Of a DNA stretch of 28,073 nt, positions 1 through 8,844 are shown piece by piece (the stretch's first letter is position 1; the number at the start of each line of letters is the position of its first letter). The notes under the pieces were generated by a model. That model made no database searches, was not told where the DNA came from, and saw only the letters and a program-made list of their open reading frames with translations. The translations under genes were made by a program, and so were the position numbers. The stretch lies in NCBI GenBank assembly GCA_002811675.1, contig PDIM01000048.1, forward strand, positions 144,900 to 172,972, in the 5' to 3' direction. This DNA is from Ichthyosporea sp. XGB-2017a. Lineage: Eukaryota; Opisthokonta; Ichthyosporea.

Positions 1-124
1 ATTTAACCAAATCTTGTGTTTTATTGATTTTGAAGTTTAAGAGACTTTTGTGTATTTGTTTTTTTTTTTTGTTATTTTTGATTGAGAAATAGTCGAGGCG
101 TGAGAAGTAGTATAGGGATTGGCC

Positions 125-841
125 ATGATCAAGTTATTTTCTCTCAAGCAGCAAAAGAAGGAGGCCGGGGAACTCGGGAACGACAAGGGAGGATCAGCGA
201 AGAAAACTTCAGCTGCCCAGATTCGCATTCAGAAAGACATCAACGACTTAAATCTCCCTTCCACTTGCACAATGGATTTTCCGAATCCCGATGATCTTCT
301 GAACTTTAGTTTGAGTATAAGTCCAGGTAATGTATTGGCTCTCCTACTGGGGGAGGCTATGACAAAGCCCACTCAGCTGTTCTGCCTTCATATTGACTGA
401 TTTATTAATTGTTTGATTTGTTTTTGTGTGTGTGTGCTTGCGTTTATTGATCTTATTTTGTGCTATGTATCCTCGACATTGCCATTTACAGACGAGGGGT
501 TTTATAAAGGGGGAACGTTTACATTTCAGTTTAAGGTAGGATTGCAGTACCCTCATGATCCTCCAAAGGTGAAATGCCAAGAGAAGATCTATCATCCAAA
601 CATTGATCTGGAAGGCAACGTGTGTCTGAACATCTTGAGGGAAGATTGGAAGCCTGTTTTGAGTATCAATGCCATTATATACGGACTGCAGTTTTTGTTT
701 CTAGAGCCCAATCCAGACGATCCCCTTAACAAAGAGGCCGCTGCAGTGCTCAGGGAAAATAGAGGGGGGTTTGAGAGAAATGTGTACAAGTCTATGCGTG
801 GTGGATTTGTTAATGGTGAGAGTTTTGATAACGTCTTGTAG
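125..841 (+). CDS. UBC12: NEDD8-conjugating enzyme E2 (UBC12/UBE2M), two exons
   Basis: This E2 carries NEDD8 from the APPBP1-UBA3 E1 to cullins. Exon 1 is 125..326 and exon 2 is 492..841; joined in phase 1 they encode 183 residues, the same length as human UBE2M. The N-terminal E1-docking peptide [12 protein letters not shown] is fully conserved, and the catalytic cysteine is C112 in the motif [14 protein letters not shown]. The junction restores SISP-DEGFY, as in the family. The start is the ATG at 125, because the open frame upstream has only non-ATG codons and the family begins at this methionine. Retaining the intron would stop translation at 400 and remove the active site. The gene lies tail-to-tail with RNF10. 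Identity is certain from the conserved motifs; the exon structure was deduced from splice signals and protein continuity. Confidence 0.96.
327..491 (+). other. UBC12 intron (165 nt, GT-AG, phase 1)
   Basis: The donor is G|GTAATG after the codon for Pro67, and the acceptor is TTTACAG| before ACGAGG. The last base of exon 1 plus the first two of exon 2 make the GAC codon (Asp) that the family has at this position. A branch-like ACTGAT lies near 397. The T-rich 3' half is typical of spliceosomal introns. Confidence 0.93.
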
Positions 842-850
842 AAGAGTCAA

Positions 851-856
851 AATAAA
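851..856 (+). terminator. Poly(A) signal of UBC12
   Basis: AATAAA begins ten bases after the UBC12 stop codon, implying a very short 3' UTR, as seen for other genes here. Confidence 0.55.
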
Positions 857-1052
857 GAATTGGCAATAGGGGACAAAGGGAAATCTGTAAAGGTAGAGGA
901 GGAGGAAGGCGGGTAATTTGGTTTGCTGGAGAATGATTTGGGAAGAGGTCGGACTGTTTCTGTATTAAAGATATGGTTTTGCGTGCATAAGAAGGTCAAA
1001 GTCTTATTCGATAGTAAATAACTTATGTCGGGTAGCTTTGCTTATCTTGACG

Positions 1053-1058
1053 TTTATT
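1053..1058 (-). terminator. Poly(A) signal overlapping the RNF10 stop codon
   Basis: Read on the minus strand, the last codons are AAA TAA followed by A, so AATAAA shares bases with the stop codon. It is the only canonical signal I see close to the gene end. Confidence 0.45.
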
Positions 1059-2949
1059 TATGCCACGGGATATCTTCCCTTTCCTCGAAATTCCGGCTTA
1101 TATTTACTTGCGAAACAGTCTCTTGAGGACTCAAAGAAAATTCATTGTTGCCCGACAAAGGGGGCTTTTCTCTTCGATGAGGCGTTTTATCTTTTCCTCC
1201 CCTATTTTGCTTTCCCTTTCCACCGTGTCTTTCTTGCTGCTTGTGTGACTGGTTTCTTGCCTTTTTGCCATGTCCACCTTGCCTTTCCCTTTTGTATTCT
1301 TTCAGAGTTTCCCCTGTCAAATATTCTCTTAGATCAAGGTCCACGAAGCAAAACGGAGTATTGACCGGTAGATGATTCAAATATCGATATCGCCGTTTCG
1401 TTTCTTCCGAAAAGGATTGTTGATGGATATTTACAATGTCAGCGGATATTACTTCTGGGAGGCACGAAAAGTCACCAAACTCACGAAGAAGGAGTTTGAT
1501 ATCGGAAGATGACAGAAATATGTGTTGCCCATCCTCACACTGGTAGAATAAGAAGAACTCATCAATATCATCTTCTCGTGTCTTGGGCACAGTCCTCTGC
1601 CCCCCATCTATTGCCAGTGCTTCCATACCTTCCACAGCTTGTGCTGGGCTGGAGTCCTTTTCACCTTGCTCTGCCATTTTCATTCGAAACCGCTCCTGTT
1701 CAACTTCAACACGATGGATCAAAGATTTCTCTCGCTCTGTAATGTATTTTTCTGCTAGTTCTAAGAAAGGGAGTTCACCAAATTCTCCATCAGACTCCGC
1801 CTCCAATCGCCTTGCAACAACTTCAGACTTCTCTTGCTGTACAAATTTCAAAATTTCCTCAAACGACAAAGTAATTATTTTACAAAATTCTTCAGGAGGG
1901 CTATCCCTAATATGAGGTGCACGAGTCTTATACGTCTCTTGCCACATACTGCGAGGCACAGTGGTTATCCCCTCTTTACTACGCTTCACCAGTCGAAGAA
2001 TCATATGATCTTGAGGAACGAAAGGGTGAACAATGATGCACAGAGCCGAGCGAAGATCATTCTCATGAATTGTTTCGTAGCATATTGGGCACTTCCTCCA
2101 CTTTTTTTCGCCAACAAATAAATAATGAAGAATACATGAAAAGCAAAATACGTGGCCACATTTTGAAATCTTGGCTGCTACAGGCAGCTGAAGGCAGATG
2201 GGACATACAAAATCACTTTCCGTTATATGCATTCTCACCCGCTCGATGTTGTCCCAACCCAAAAAGGCATCGGCATCATAGAGAAATCCGGTGCAATCAA
2301 AAGTTTCGCGCACAAAATACTGACACCGACTCTGCATATAAGATTCTCGATTGAATCGCACAGAACTTCCTCCACCACCGCGGGCTGCCGGTGCCCTGCT
2401 GGAAGAGTCATATGCTCTTTTCGGATTTTCCTGCATCTCCTCGGCGTGACTTCGAAAGTTCAACAAAAAGTTTGCATTGATATTCGACTTCTTGGAAAAT
2501 TTCCCTCCTTTCCATTTGTTACTTTCACTCTGTAGGAAAGGCCTCTCCCTACTTGGTGGTGTCCTACCTTCGCTCCTTTGGGGGCTAGTTCCGCCTTGAA
2601 GCAGGCTAACATCTTCAGTCTGTCCACTATCAGGCGAATCAAGTTCCGTTAATCGTCTGCTTTCATGAGTCGGTGGCTTTCCCCACGTCCCACCTTCCCC
2701 GCGATTACTTGGCACCCAAGCTGGTGTGCTTTGGGAATCATTCTGTATTTCCTGAAAATGACTTCGAAAATTCAATAAGAAGTTTGCATTCACCTTATTA
2801 GCTTTCTTGGCGGACTTACTACCTTTCCCTCTGCTGCTCCCGCCATGATTTACTTTACTCGGAGTATTACATTCCTCGTTAATCCTATTTGTGTTCTTTT
2901 GAATATCGTTGGCTTCTTTTCCACGTTGCACAGAATCAATTGAGTCCAT
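1054..2949 (-). CDS. RNF10: RNF10/Mag2-type RING E3 ubiquitin ligase
   Basis: The protein has 631 residues and one open frame from an ATG. A C3HC4 RING lies at about 249-290 (CPIC...CGHVFC...C...CPIC). It is preceded by the family-typical stretch RFNRESYMQSRCQYFV and followed by the long RNF10 C-terminal region containing YLNHLPVNTPFCFVDLDL. In yeast and human this family ubiquitylates 40S proteins (uS3/uS5) during initiation-stage ribosome quality control; that role here is inferred. The disordered N-terminus carries the same motif twice, ANFLLNFRSH, at about residues 55-64 and 159-168, each preceded by a Ser/Lys-rich stretch. An AATAAA on the coding strand (plus positions 1053-1058) overlaps the TAA stop codon. 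The convergent neighbour is UBC12. Confidence 0.92.
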   Translation of the reverse strand: MDSIDSVQRGKEANDIQKNTNRINEECNTPSKVNHGGSSRGKGSKSAKKANKVNANFLLNFRSHFQEIQNDSQSTPAWVPSNRGEGGTWGKPPTHESRRLTELDSPDSGQTEDVSLLQGGTSPQRSEGRTPPSRERPFLQSESNKWKGGKFSKKSNINANFLLNFRSHAEEMQENPKRAYDSSSRAPAARGGGGSSVRFNRESYMQSRCQYFVRETFDCTGFLYDADAFLGWDNIERVRMHITESDFVCPICLQLPVAAKISKCGHVFCFSCILHYLFVGEKKWRKCPICYETIHENDLRSALCIIVHPFVPQDHMILRLVKRSKEGITTVPRSMWQETYKTRAPHIRDSPPEEFCKIITLSFEEILKFVQQEKSEVVARRLEAESDGEFGELPFLELAEKYITEREKSLIHRVEVEQERFRMKMAEQGEKDSSPAQAVEGMEALAIDGGQRTVPKTREDDIDEFFLFYQCEDGQHIFLSSSDIKLLLREFGDFSCLPEVISADIVNIHQQSFSEETKRRYRYLNHLPVNTPFCFVDLDLREYLTGETLKEYKRERQGGHGKKARNQSHKQQERHGGKGKQNRGGKDKTPHRREKPPLSGNNEFSLSPQETVSQVNISRNFEEREDIPWHK

Positions 2950-3498
2950 TCAGAAAAAACTTCAAAGCTTAATGGGACAGTCACAGGCACCCACGAGCAC
3001 AAAGGCACCTTACGAAAAAAAAGAAAATGCAAAAAAAAAAAAAACCCTACAGAAGAAATACAAGACAATCCTTCTTCTCCAAGAACTATTCTTGCTTCTT
3101 CTAAATCCAATCACTCAAGAAGAATATAAAAATGAGGCTCTGATAGCATCAACTCCTTCCACCACAAGTTAAATCTCCAAGAAAACTGGAATAATCACTA
3201 AAAGCTAAAATAACACTGCAACAATAAAAAAAGCAAAATGAAAATAAAATGGTGCCTGATGCGGCTCCCTGAAAATGAACAAGGCCCCCTCCCCCAGCCA
3301 GCTATAAGTCACTCCCGAGGGCCGAGTCCCGGCCTTTGGCCGTCTACGTTTTGTTCATGACCCTTGTTCAGTCTGTTTGGGGGTCATTCACATGGAGTTG
3401 AATTCGTTTTGTGCTCACTGCACAGCTGTCCTTCTTGGGAGGATGGAAGTGCTTTTATTTTTTACCAGCATTTGGTTTTCGGACGGAAATACGCTTTT
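2950..3498. other. Spacer between RNF10 and TARBP1, with a GC-rich structured patch
   Basis: Both flanking genes read leftward, so this holds the TARBP1 3' end and the RNF10 promoter. A probable TARBP1 poly(A) signal (AATAAA on the minus strand) is at 3454-3459. Next to RNF10 the spacer is A-rich on the plus strand. A GC-rich island at about 3255-3372, unlike the surrounding AT-rich DNA, has short stems (see findings). I see no convincing ORF, tRNA or snRNA. Confidence 0.5.
3454..3459 (-). terminator. Poly(A) signal of TARBP1
   Basis: TTTATT on the plus strand, i.e. AATAAA on the transcript, starts about 40 bases past the TARBP1 stop codon. Confidence 0.5.
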
Positions 3499-6400
3499 CT
3501 ACGTGTTTCCCATCATTTGTTTTGTGTACTCCCACATCATGAGGGCTCCGCTGACATGGACATTAAGAGAGCGAATTACTCCCAACTGAGGTATCTCAAC
3601 ACAATCATCCAAATGGTGAATTAATTCAATGGGTATGCCTTCTTTCTCCTTTCCTAACAAAAGAAGGGTCTTCTTTGCAAAGCTATATTGGGTGAGACAT
3701 TCACTGTTTGCAGTTTGCTCTACGCCAACTAGCTTGTAGCCCTCCTTTTTCTTCTTCAACATAAAATCTAAAACATCAGGCACTTTAACCTCTTCCAGAG
3801 GTAACCATCTGTCCGATGTGACGCAGAGAGCCTTGAACGTAGCATCGTTCCTGATGCTAAGACTATTGACCGTCATGCTGTTAATATTGAAGATTTCTCC
3901 CGTTCGACAAAGTCCACCAAGGTTTGGCATCTTTTCAATAAAAGATGCCACTACTATTAAATCACCTCTACCCCTTCCTTCGTTCAAATACACAAAGCTA
4001 CTAAGCAGATCTGAATCACCTTCTAATAAGCTCTGCCACGGCACAATCTTTTTCTGCAAATCTGATGGAACCGCATCCTCAACAACCTCTTGTTTAGATT
4101 GTTCAGGTGCTTCCACATTCTTCATAATGTTCTTGAACGAAGCACGAACATCCAAATATTGAAATGCCTCAACAAGCGAACATTTACCAACCGGAACATG
4201 CACATATCTATTCTCTAAAGACTTTCCCTCACTCAAAGCAAAATGCTCTAGAAATTTCGCAGAAACAAATTCGCCTTGACAAATTTGACACACTTTTGGT
4301 ATTGTGTTGAAAATGGCTTCTATGTTGAAGTCACGAATGGGATCAAATGTCGAAAAGAAATAATCCCTTTCCGGCTTTTTTCTCTGCTTAATACACTCGG
4401 GAATATTCAACAAGCTCGTAAGACATGCCTTTAGTGATGGATCTTCCGAATCAAAAAAGGACACTATTTTAGAATTCAGGGACTTAGTGGTCGTATCGCA
4501 CATTGAGCAAAGACGAAAAACACTTGCTTGCGCATACGACCGAACTGTGTAGTTCTGTACACACATCCATGGAATAATATCCATAATGCACAGTTTGTAG
4601 AAGTCGCGAACTTCCTCGGCAGTCAATTCTATGCCATTTGCCTGCTCTTTAGTAAACCAGTGCTTTGCTGAGTATATCAAAATAGATAAGTATGAACACA
4701 AAGGCGCTGGTCTTTCATTAAAGTTTCGTATATATTTCACTACTTTTTGCAAACAAGTCTTTCGCTTTGTGATAAGCAACGAGCACATCCACTCAACATA
4801 AACTCGAATCGAGCTCAAATTATCGTACTGAAGCATCTCCAAAAGGCGGTCCATGACAGCTTCTATACGATTCTCTTCAACAAAGGGTATGCAAAGAAGT
4901 GCTGTTTGCCACAATCTCAAAGTTTCTAAGTGCAAACTCGAATTCCGGAATTGCCCAAGATTTGATAGCTTATCTTTACATTCTTTTTCTGCAGCGTTAA
5001 AAATAGTTTCTAGCAAAACATGAACAAACTTAGTATGCTCAGCTTTAGTAACCGAAAGCTGCAAAAGCATGTCCCACATTGACATCCGCACAAAAGAATC
5101 CATTCTATCTACCCCATATATGCTCTGGGAGTATGCTAAATTATTTTTGAGATCAAGCTCTTGAAGATATGACACGGCAGCTTGTTCAACCATGAGATGC
5201 TTTCTATCCGGACCAAAACAAAATAATGACAGTACTGAATCAATACAAAGTTCGGCAAACTGGAGCAATTCCGGAAATTTAACAAATACTTTCGCAAGCT
5301 GATATGAAAGGACGTTTGCAGCTCCACTTTTGAGTTCGGCTTTGGACAAAACCTTTTGAAGATATCTGATGTGTATATTATCTTCCGCTGGCTTCAGGCA
5401 CGACAGAGCCTCGCTCTGCATAATCACAGGGTCGAATACAAACTGTACAAACGCTTCCATGTTCAAAATGAACGAACTTGTCGTATGATTTTCTTCGACA
5501 GCTTGCCACACACTGTAAATTGCATTCTCTATAGTTTTTGTGTATACTTCATCCTGTGCTAAATACCGGGAAAGGAGTCTCATACAGTCAGTCATTGCCG
5601 GAATAGATTGTCTTGATAAGATCCCAATATTTTCGATTGCCGATTCTAAAATGCTATGAAGAAAGTCAAGTTCAAACGTATTGATTTGAGATTCGCGCAA
5701 ACTCTCAGCAACTATAGAAAACCTGGCCATCATATACTCTTCAAACAGCTTTCCCCACTCTTTGCTCGTTAAACCAGAGTGTTTTGGAAATGAATAATTC
5801 AGCTCCCGTTTAGAGACAGTTTCTAAAATCCCTATATTCAACTTTGCAGAACATTGGCATTTCAGGACCACATCCAAAAATTTCAAGTGGGCAAGTAGTC
5901 TCATTTGCTTCCAAAAACCATCACTTTGCTCTACATCCTCACCAATGCACCCATGAATGTACGGAAGAGATATGTTAACTAATCTTTCCCGCACTTCCTC
6001 GGCAATCCTCAATCCAAAAGCTTTTCCAAACAAAGCAACCTCACAGGCTTTGATATAAAGAAGCATTTCATTGCGCTCGTCGATGCCAAATTCAACTTCT
6101 ATTAAGACTTTTCGAGCAAGATACTGTAGAAACATATCCGCATAAGGAGCGAATAGCGCAGAAATCTGATGAACGTCTGACTCATTTCCTAAAGATCCAA
6201 GTTCCTTCTCAAATGCCACAACAAATACAAGTATATTTTTAACAACCTGATCAGGAACATAAGCATGGGTTTCTAGACTACACATACGCTCCAGCAATGG
6301 CTGAATGGCATTTTCGAAAGCCCTGTGATTGTCTTTAAAAAGCATGATCAAGCGCGCAATGCCTTCAATCCCAGTATTGTCACCAGTTGAGCACATGGAA

Positions 6401-8385
6401 TTGCTCTTTGGGAAAAAAAGAAAGTATATAGCCTCACAGAGATAGTTATACAGAGACATTTCCCCCTCCCCAACCAAATCAAATTGATAGTCATGAGCAG
6501 TATATTCTGACTGTAGCTGGGTTTGGAATATCCAATCTCGAAACTCCTTCCAATGCGCAGTACCACAAATAAACCCTTCGTCCACCGGAAACAGCGAAAA
6601 AAAGTTAACAAGGGCTTTATAGCTCATTGTCCTTGGATCAGCAAAGCGCGTAATAGCTGACAGAATAAATCTTTGCTCACCTACACGTACATACTTGCGA
6701 TGTGTCAAGAAGGAAAGTTCCATTATTCCGCGGATAACATTCAACTCACTGTCACCCCATCCTGCACATTTCGGAATATGTGATACTGCTTCTAGAAGAT
6801 ACAAAGTTGAGACTTGGTCGAATCTGCAATCCGACAAACTTTTAAGAGTCAGTCTAAAAAAATGCGGCCTGTCTGTGTCAGGCAATGATGAAAAGTAATT
6901 ACAAAAAAAGTTTTTCAAAGACTTCCCCATGGGTGCCTCATATGTGTCGGCTTCAGGGTGAACTCGGAAAAGCGGTTTTCCATTAAGGTTATTGAACACT
7001 TTGTCGAATACAAAGCTTTCACTAAAATCACGCCCGTAGCCATTTTTAAAGTCCAAAGACAAAAATGTGTCAAGCCCCAGCCGTATTACTTTGTTGTTAT
7101 CATTGTTGAAAATTCGAAGAAATAGAAGCTCTACCCACGACGAAGGTGCTTTCAGACCATAAGTTCCCACTGTCAAAGAAGTCAGCTGTACAAGATAAGG
7201 GATAACTGGTTCCACAATATGGTATTGGTTTTCATCTACAACTTCATACACAAGAAAGAACTTATCCCACCACTTCCGGATTTCAACAGAGTCTCGAACA
7301 GACCACACAAAAAGTGTCGTATCCTCACTGATATCGCGAGGAGCATCGCTGAGCGACTCAACAATTCGCTTCAGAAGATACAAACATCTTTTTCTTGTCA
7401 GTGTTTCCGTTTTATGGTTCAATCCCTTTTGTAAAGAACTCCAAAATAAGTCTGCTTCTAATAGACGAATTGCAAAATCTCCTTCAAGAAAAAATCTATA
7501 GTTTGAGCAAAGAAGTGAGAATGGGTCCAAAGACGAAGAATTTGATATCAAAACAACAACAATTTCCCAAAGCTTTTCAGTCAAAGCTTTTATGTTTTCC
7601 CCAGAGAATATGCTTGACTTGCGCATTACCCGAAACAAAGTCGGTAAAATTTCATTTCCGCTCATATTTGCAACTTTGCTGTCACTTGAAAATACGAAGG
7701 TTATAAGAACATTTGCCAAGTTATCGATTTCATGTTCCAAAAAGTTTCTTTCTCGCTTGCAGTCTTCATTAAGGCCATTCTCAGCTCCTGTCAACAAGTC
7801 CTGCATTACAAGTAGACATGATAGAGAATTTAAAGACAGAGCTTCAAAAGCTTCACTCGTATTAAAAGTCAAACAGCACCCATTCACACTTTTCACGTCA
7901 TATTTTTGTAATCCCCCAAAAGGTATATCAAGATCCTGCCCTAACAACGCCAATGACCTAAGGCACATTCTCCATAGTACCTCCCCAAAGTCTTGTTCGC
8001 ATGTGGGACACGCCAATTCCAGATTGGCTACATGCCTTATGCTTTGAATAATCGTGCTGAATATTTGCAACCCCGCGTTGTTTGAAATGTCCCTAGGATC
8101 CCTTCTCAACACAGGAATGTACAACCCCCATACTGCTTTTACAACAATATCATGTACCTTGCTACTAAGTCCAGAAGTTCCAGAAAGACTTTTCAAACAC
8201 GAGCAAAACGCCTCTATAACTTCCGCCTGTTCGTCCCCGCATTCATCCAAATCAAATTCATGTTCACTGCCCACATTCAAGTTGAGAAAAAGACTTTCCA
8301 TCAGTCCCCCCACATCCACCCTGGAGTGAATCAAAGCTCTTACGAGACTTCCCCCAACGTTACTCTCCCTGTCTTTCCCCTCCAT
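3499..8385 (-). CDS. TARBP1: TARBP1/Trm3 family tRNA (guanosine-18) 2'-O-methyltransferase
   Basis: The protein has 1628 residues in one uninterrupted frame, close to human TARBP1 (about 1620) and a little longer than yeast Trm3. The catalytic SpoU/SPOUT domain is the last ~155 residues. Motif 1 is NLGGLCR at about 1488, motif 2 is GKEKEGIP at about 1578, and motif 3 is IPQLGVIRSLNVHVSGA at about 1598, followed by WEYT. These form the knotted SAM-binding fold, and the motif 1 arginine and motif 3 residues are present, so the enzyme looks active. The first ~1450 residues are helical, repeat-like and poorly conserved, as in the family. The expected role is ribose methylation of G18 in tRNA. The gene starts head-to-head with UTP4, 459 nt apart. 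Confidence 0.93.
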   Translation of the reverse strand: MEGKDRESNVGGSLVRALIHSRVDVGGLMESLFLNLNVGSEHEFDLDECGDEQAEVIEAFCSCLKSLSGTSGLSSKVHDIVVKAVWGLYIPVLRRDPRDISNNAGLQIFSTIIQSIRHVANLELACPTCEQDFGEVLWRMCLRSLALLGQDLDIPFGGLQKYDVKSVNGCCLTFNTSEAFEALSLNSLSCLLVMQDLLTGAENGLNEDCKRERNFLEHEIDNLANVLITFVFSSDSKVANMSGNEILPTLFRVMRKSSIFSGENIKALTEKLWEIVVVLISNSSSLDPFSLLCSNYRFFLEGDFAIRLLEADLFWSSLQKGLNHKTETLTRKRCLYLLKRIVESLSDAPRDISEDTTLFVWSVRDSVEIRKWWDKFFLVYEVVDENQYHIVEPVIPYLVQLTSLTVGTYGLKAPSSWVELLFLRIFNNDNNKVIRLGLDTFLSLDFKNGYGRDFSESFVFDKVFNNLNGKPLFRVHPEADTYEAPMGKSLKNFFCNYFSSLPDTDRPHFFRLTLKSLSDCRFDQVSTLYLLEAVSHIPKCAGWGDSELNVIRGIMELSFLTHRKYVRVGEQRFILSAITRFADPRTMSYKALVNFFSLFPVDEGFICGTAHWKEFRDWIFQTQLQSEYTAHDYQFDLVGEGEMSLYNYLCEAIYFLFFPKSNSMCSTGDNTGIEGIARLIMLFKDNHRAFENAIQPLLERMCSLETHAYVPDQVVKNILVFVVAFEKELGSLGNESDVHQISALFAPYADMFLQYLARKVLIEVEFGIDERNEMLLYIKACEVALFGKAFGLRIAEEVRERLVNISLPYIHGCIGEDVEQSDGFWKQMRLLAHLKFLDVVLKCQCSAKLNIGILETVSKRELNYSFPKHSGLTSKEWGKLFEEYMMARFSIVAESLRESQINTFELDFLHSILESAIENIGILSRQSIPAMTDCMRLLSRYLAQDEVYTKTIENAIYSVWQAVEENHTTSSFILNMEAFVQFVFDPVIMQSEALSCLKPAEDNIHIRYLQKVLSKAELKSGAANVLSYQLAKVFVKFPELLQFAELCIDSVLSLFCFGPDRKHLMVEQAAVSYLQELDLKNNLAYSQSIYGVDRMDSFVRMSMWDMLLQLSVTKAEHTKFVHVLLETIFNAAEKECKDKLSNLGQFRNSSLHLETLRLWQTALLCIPFVEENRIEAVMDRLLEMLQYDNLSSIRVYVEWMCSLLITKRKTCLQKVVKYIRNFNERPAPLCSYLSILIYSAKHWFTKEQANGIELTAEEVRDFYKLCIMDIIPWMCVQNYTVRSYAQASVFRLCSMCDTTTKSLNSKIVSFFDSEDPSLKACLTSLLNIPECIKQRKKPERDYFFSTFDPIRDFNIEAIFNTIPKVCQICQGEFVSAKFLEHFALSEGKSLENRYVHVPVGKCSLVEAFQYLDVRASFKNIMKNVEAPEQSKQEVVEDAVPSDLQKKIVPWQSLLEGDSDLLSSFVYLNEGRGRGDLIVVASFIEKMPNLGGLCRTGEIFNINSMTVNSLSIRNDATFKALCVTSDRWLPLEEVKVPDVLDFMLKKKKEGYKLVGVEQTANSECLTQYSFAKKTLLLLGKEKEGIPIELIHHLDDCVEIPQLGVIRSLNVHVSGALMMWEYTKQMMGNT

Positions 8386-8844
8386 AGATTATCAACCCAC
8401 CCAACTAAACAAAAAAAATCAATGAACAGAAACAAGTTACACTACTAAGCAAATCGAGAAAAAAAGAAGGAAAACAAAAAAGAAAATCATTGTGCCCCAC
8501 ATGTTATTTGAAATTTCTTAAAAAGAAAAAATCAGGTTTGTCCGGGCTTGCCATTTGATTCAAATTGCTGTGATCCATGTGACGGGATGGTTTCTATGGA
8601 ACTTCCCATAGATAAGGATATTCCTTTGAGAAATTTTATTTTATGGCATGGCCGGAGGCTTGTAAATTGTAATTCCTCAATTTTTGCCCTTCTTGCTGAC
8701 TTTTTGTTTTTTTTGTTGATTTTGTTTTTTTTTTTGGTGGGTGTGATTTCTTTTTGTTTTTGATAAGGGAGGGTGTGTTGATTTTTTATTTGATTCGACA
8801 AAAAAGCGCTTTGTGGTGTATATATATTTAAACTGAAGGAGATT
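8386..8844. other. Shared upstream region of TARBP1 and UTP4
   Basis: This 459-nt spacer lies between two divergent starts. The TARBP1 side is A-rich and the UTP4 side T-rich, with a TATATATATTTA run at 8819-8830 that is too close to the UTP4 ATG to be an ordinary TATA box. The middle (about 8535-8680) is less AT-biased. It contains a perfect 7-bp hairpin at 8593-8612 (TCTATGG, six-base loop, CCATAGA) and a short ORF from an ATG at 8587 to 8763. Its function is unknown. Confidence 0.5.

Noticed and set aside
1-124. Short overlapping ORFs before UBC12
   Set aside because: They are out of frame with UBC12 or use non-ATG starts; the sequence is T-rich leader or promoter DNA.
3318-3334. GGCCGAGTCC, tRNA B-box-like
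   Set aside because: The invariant TT is replaced and the T-stem does not pair; not a tRNA.
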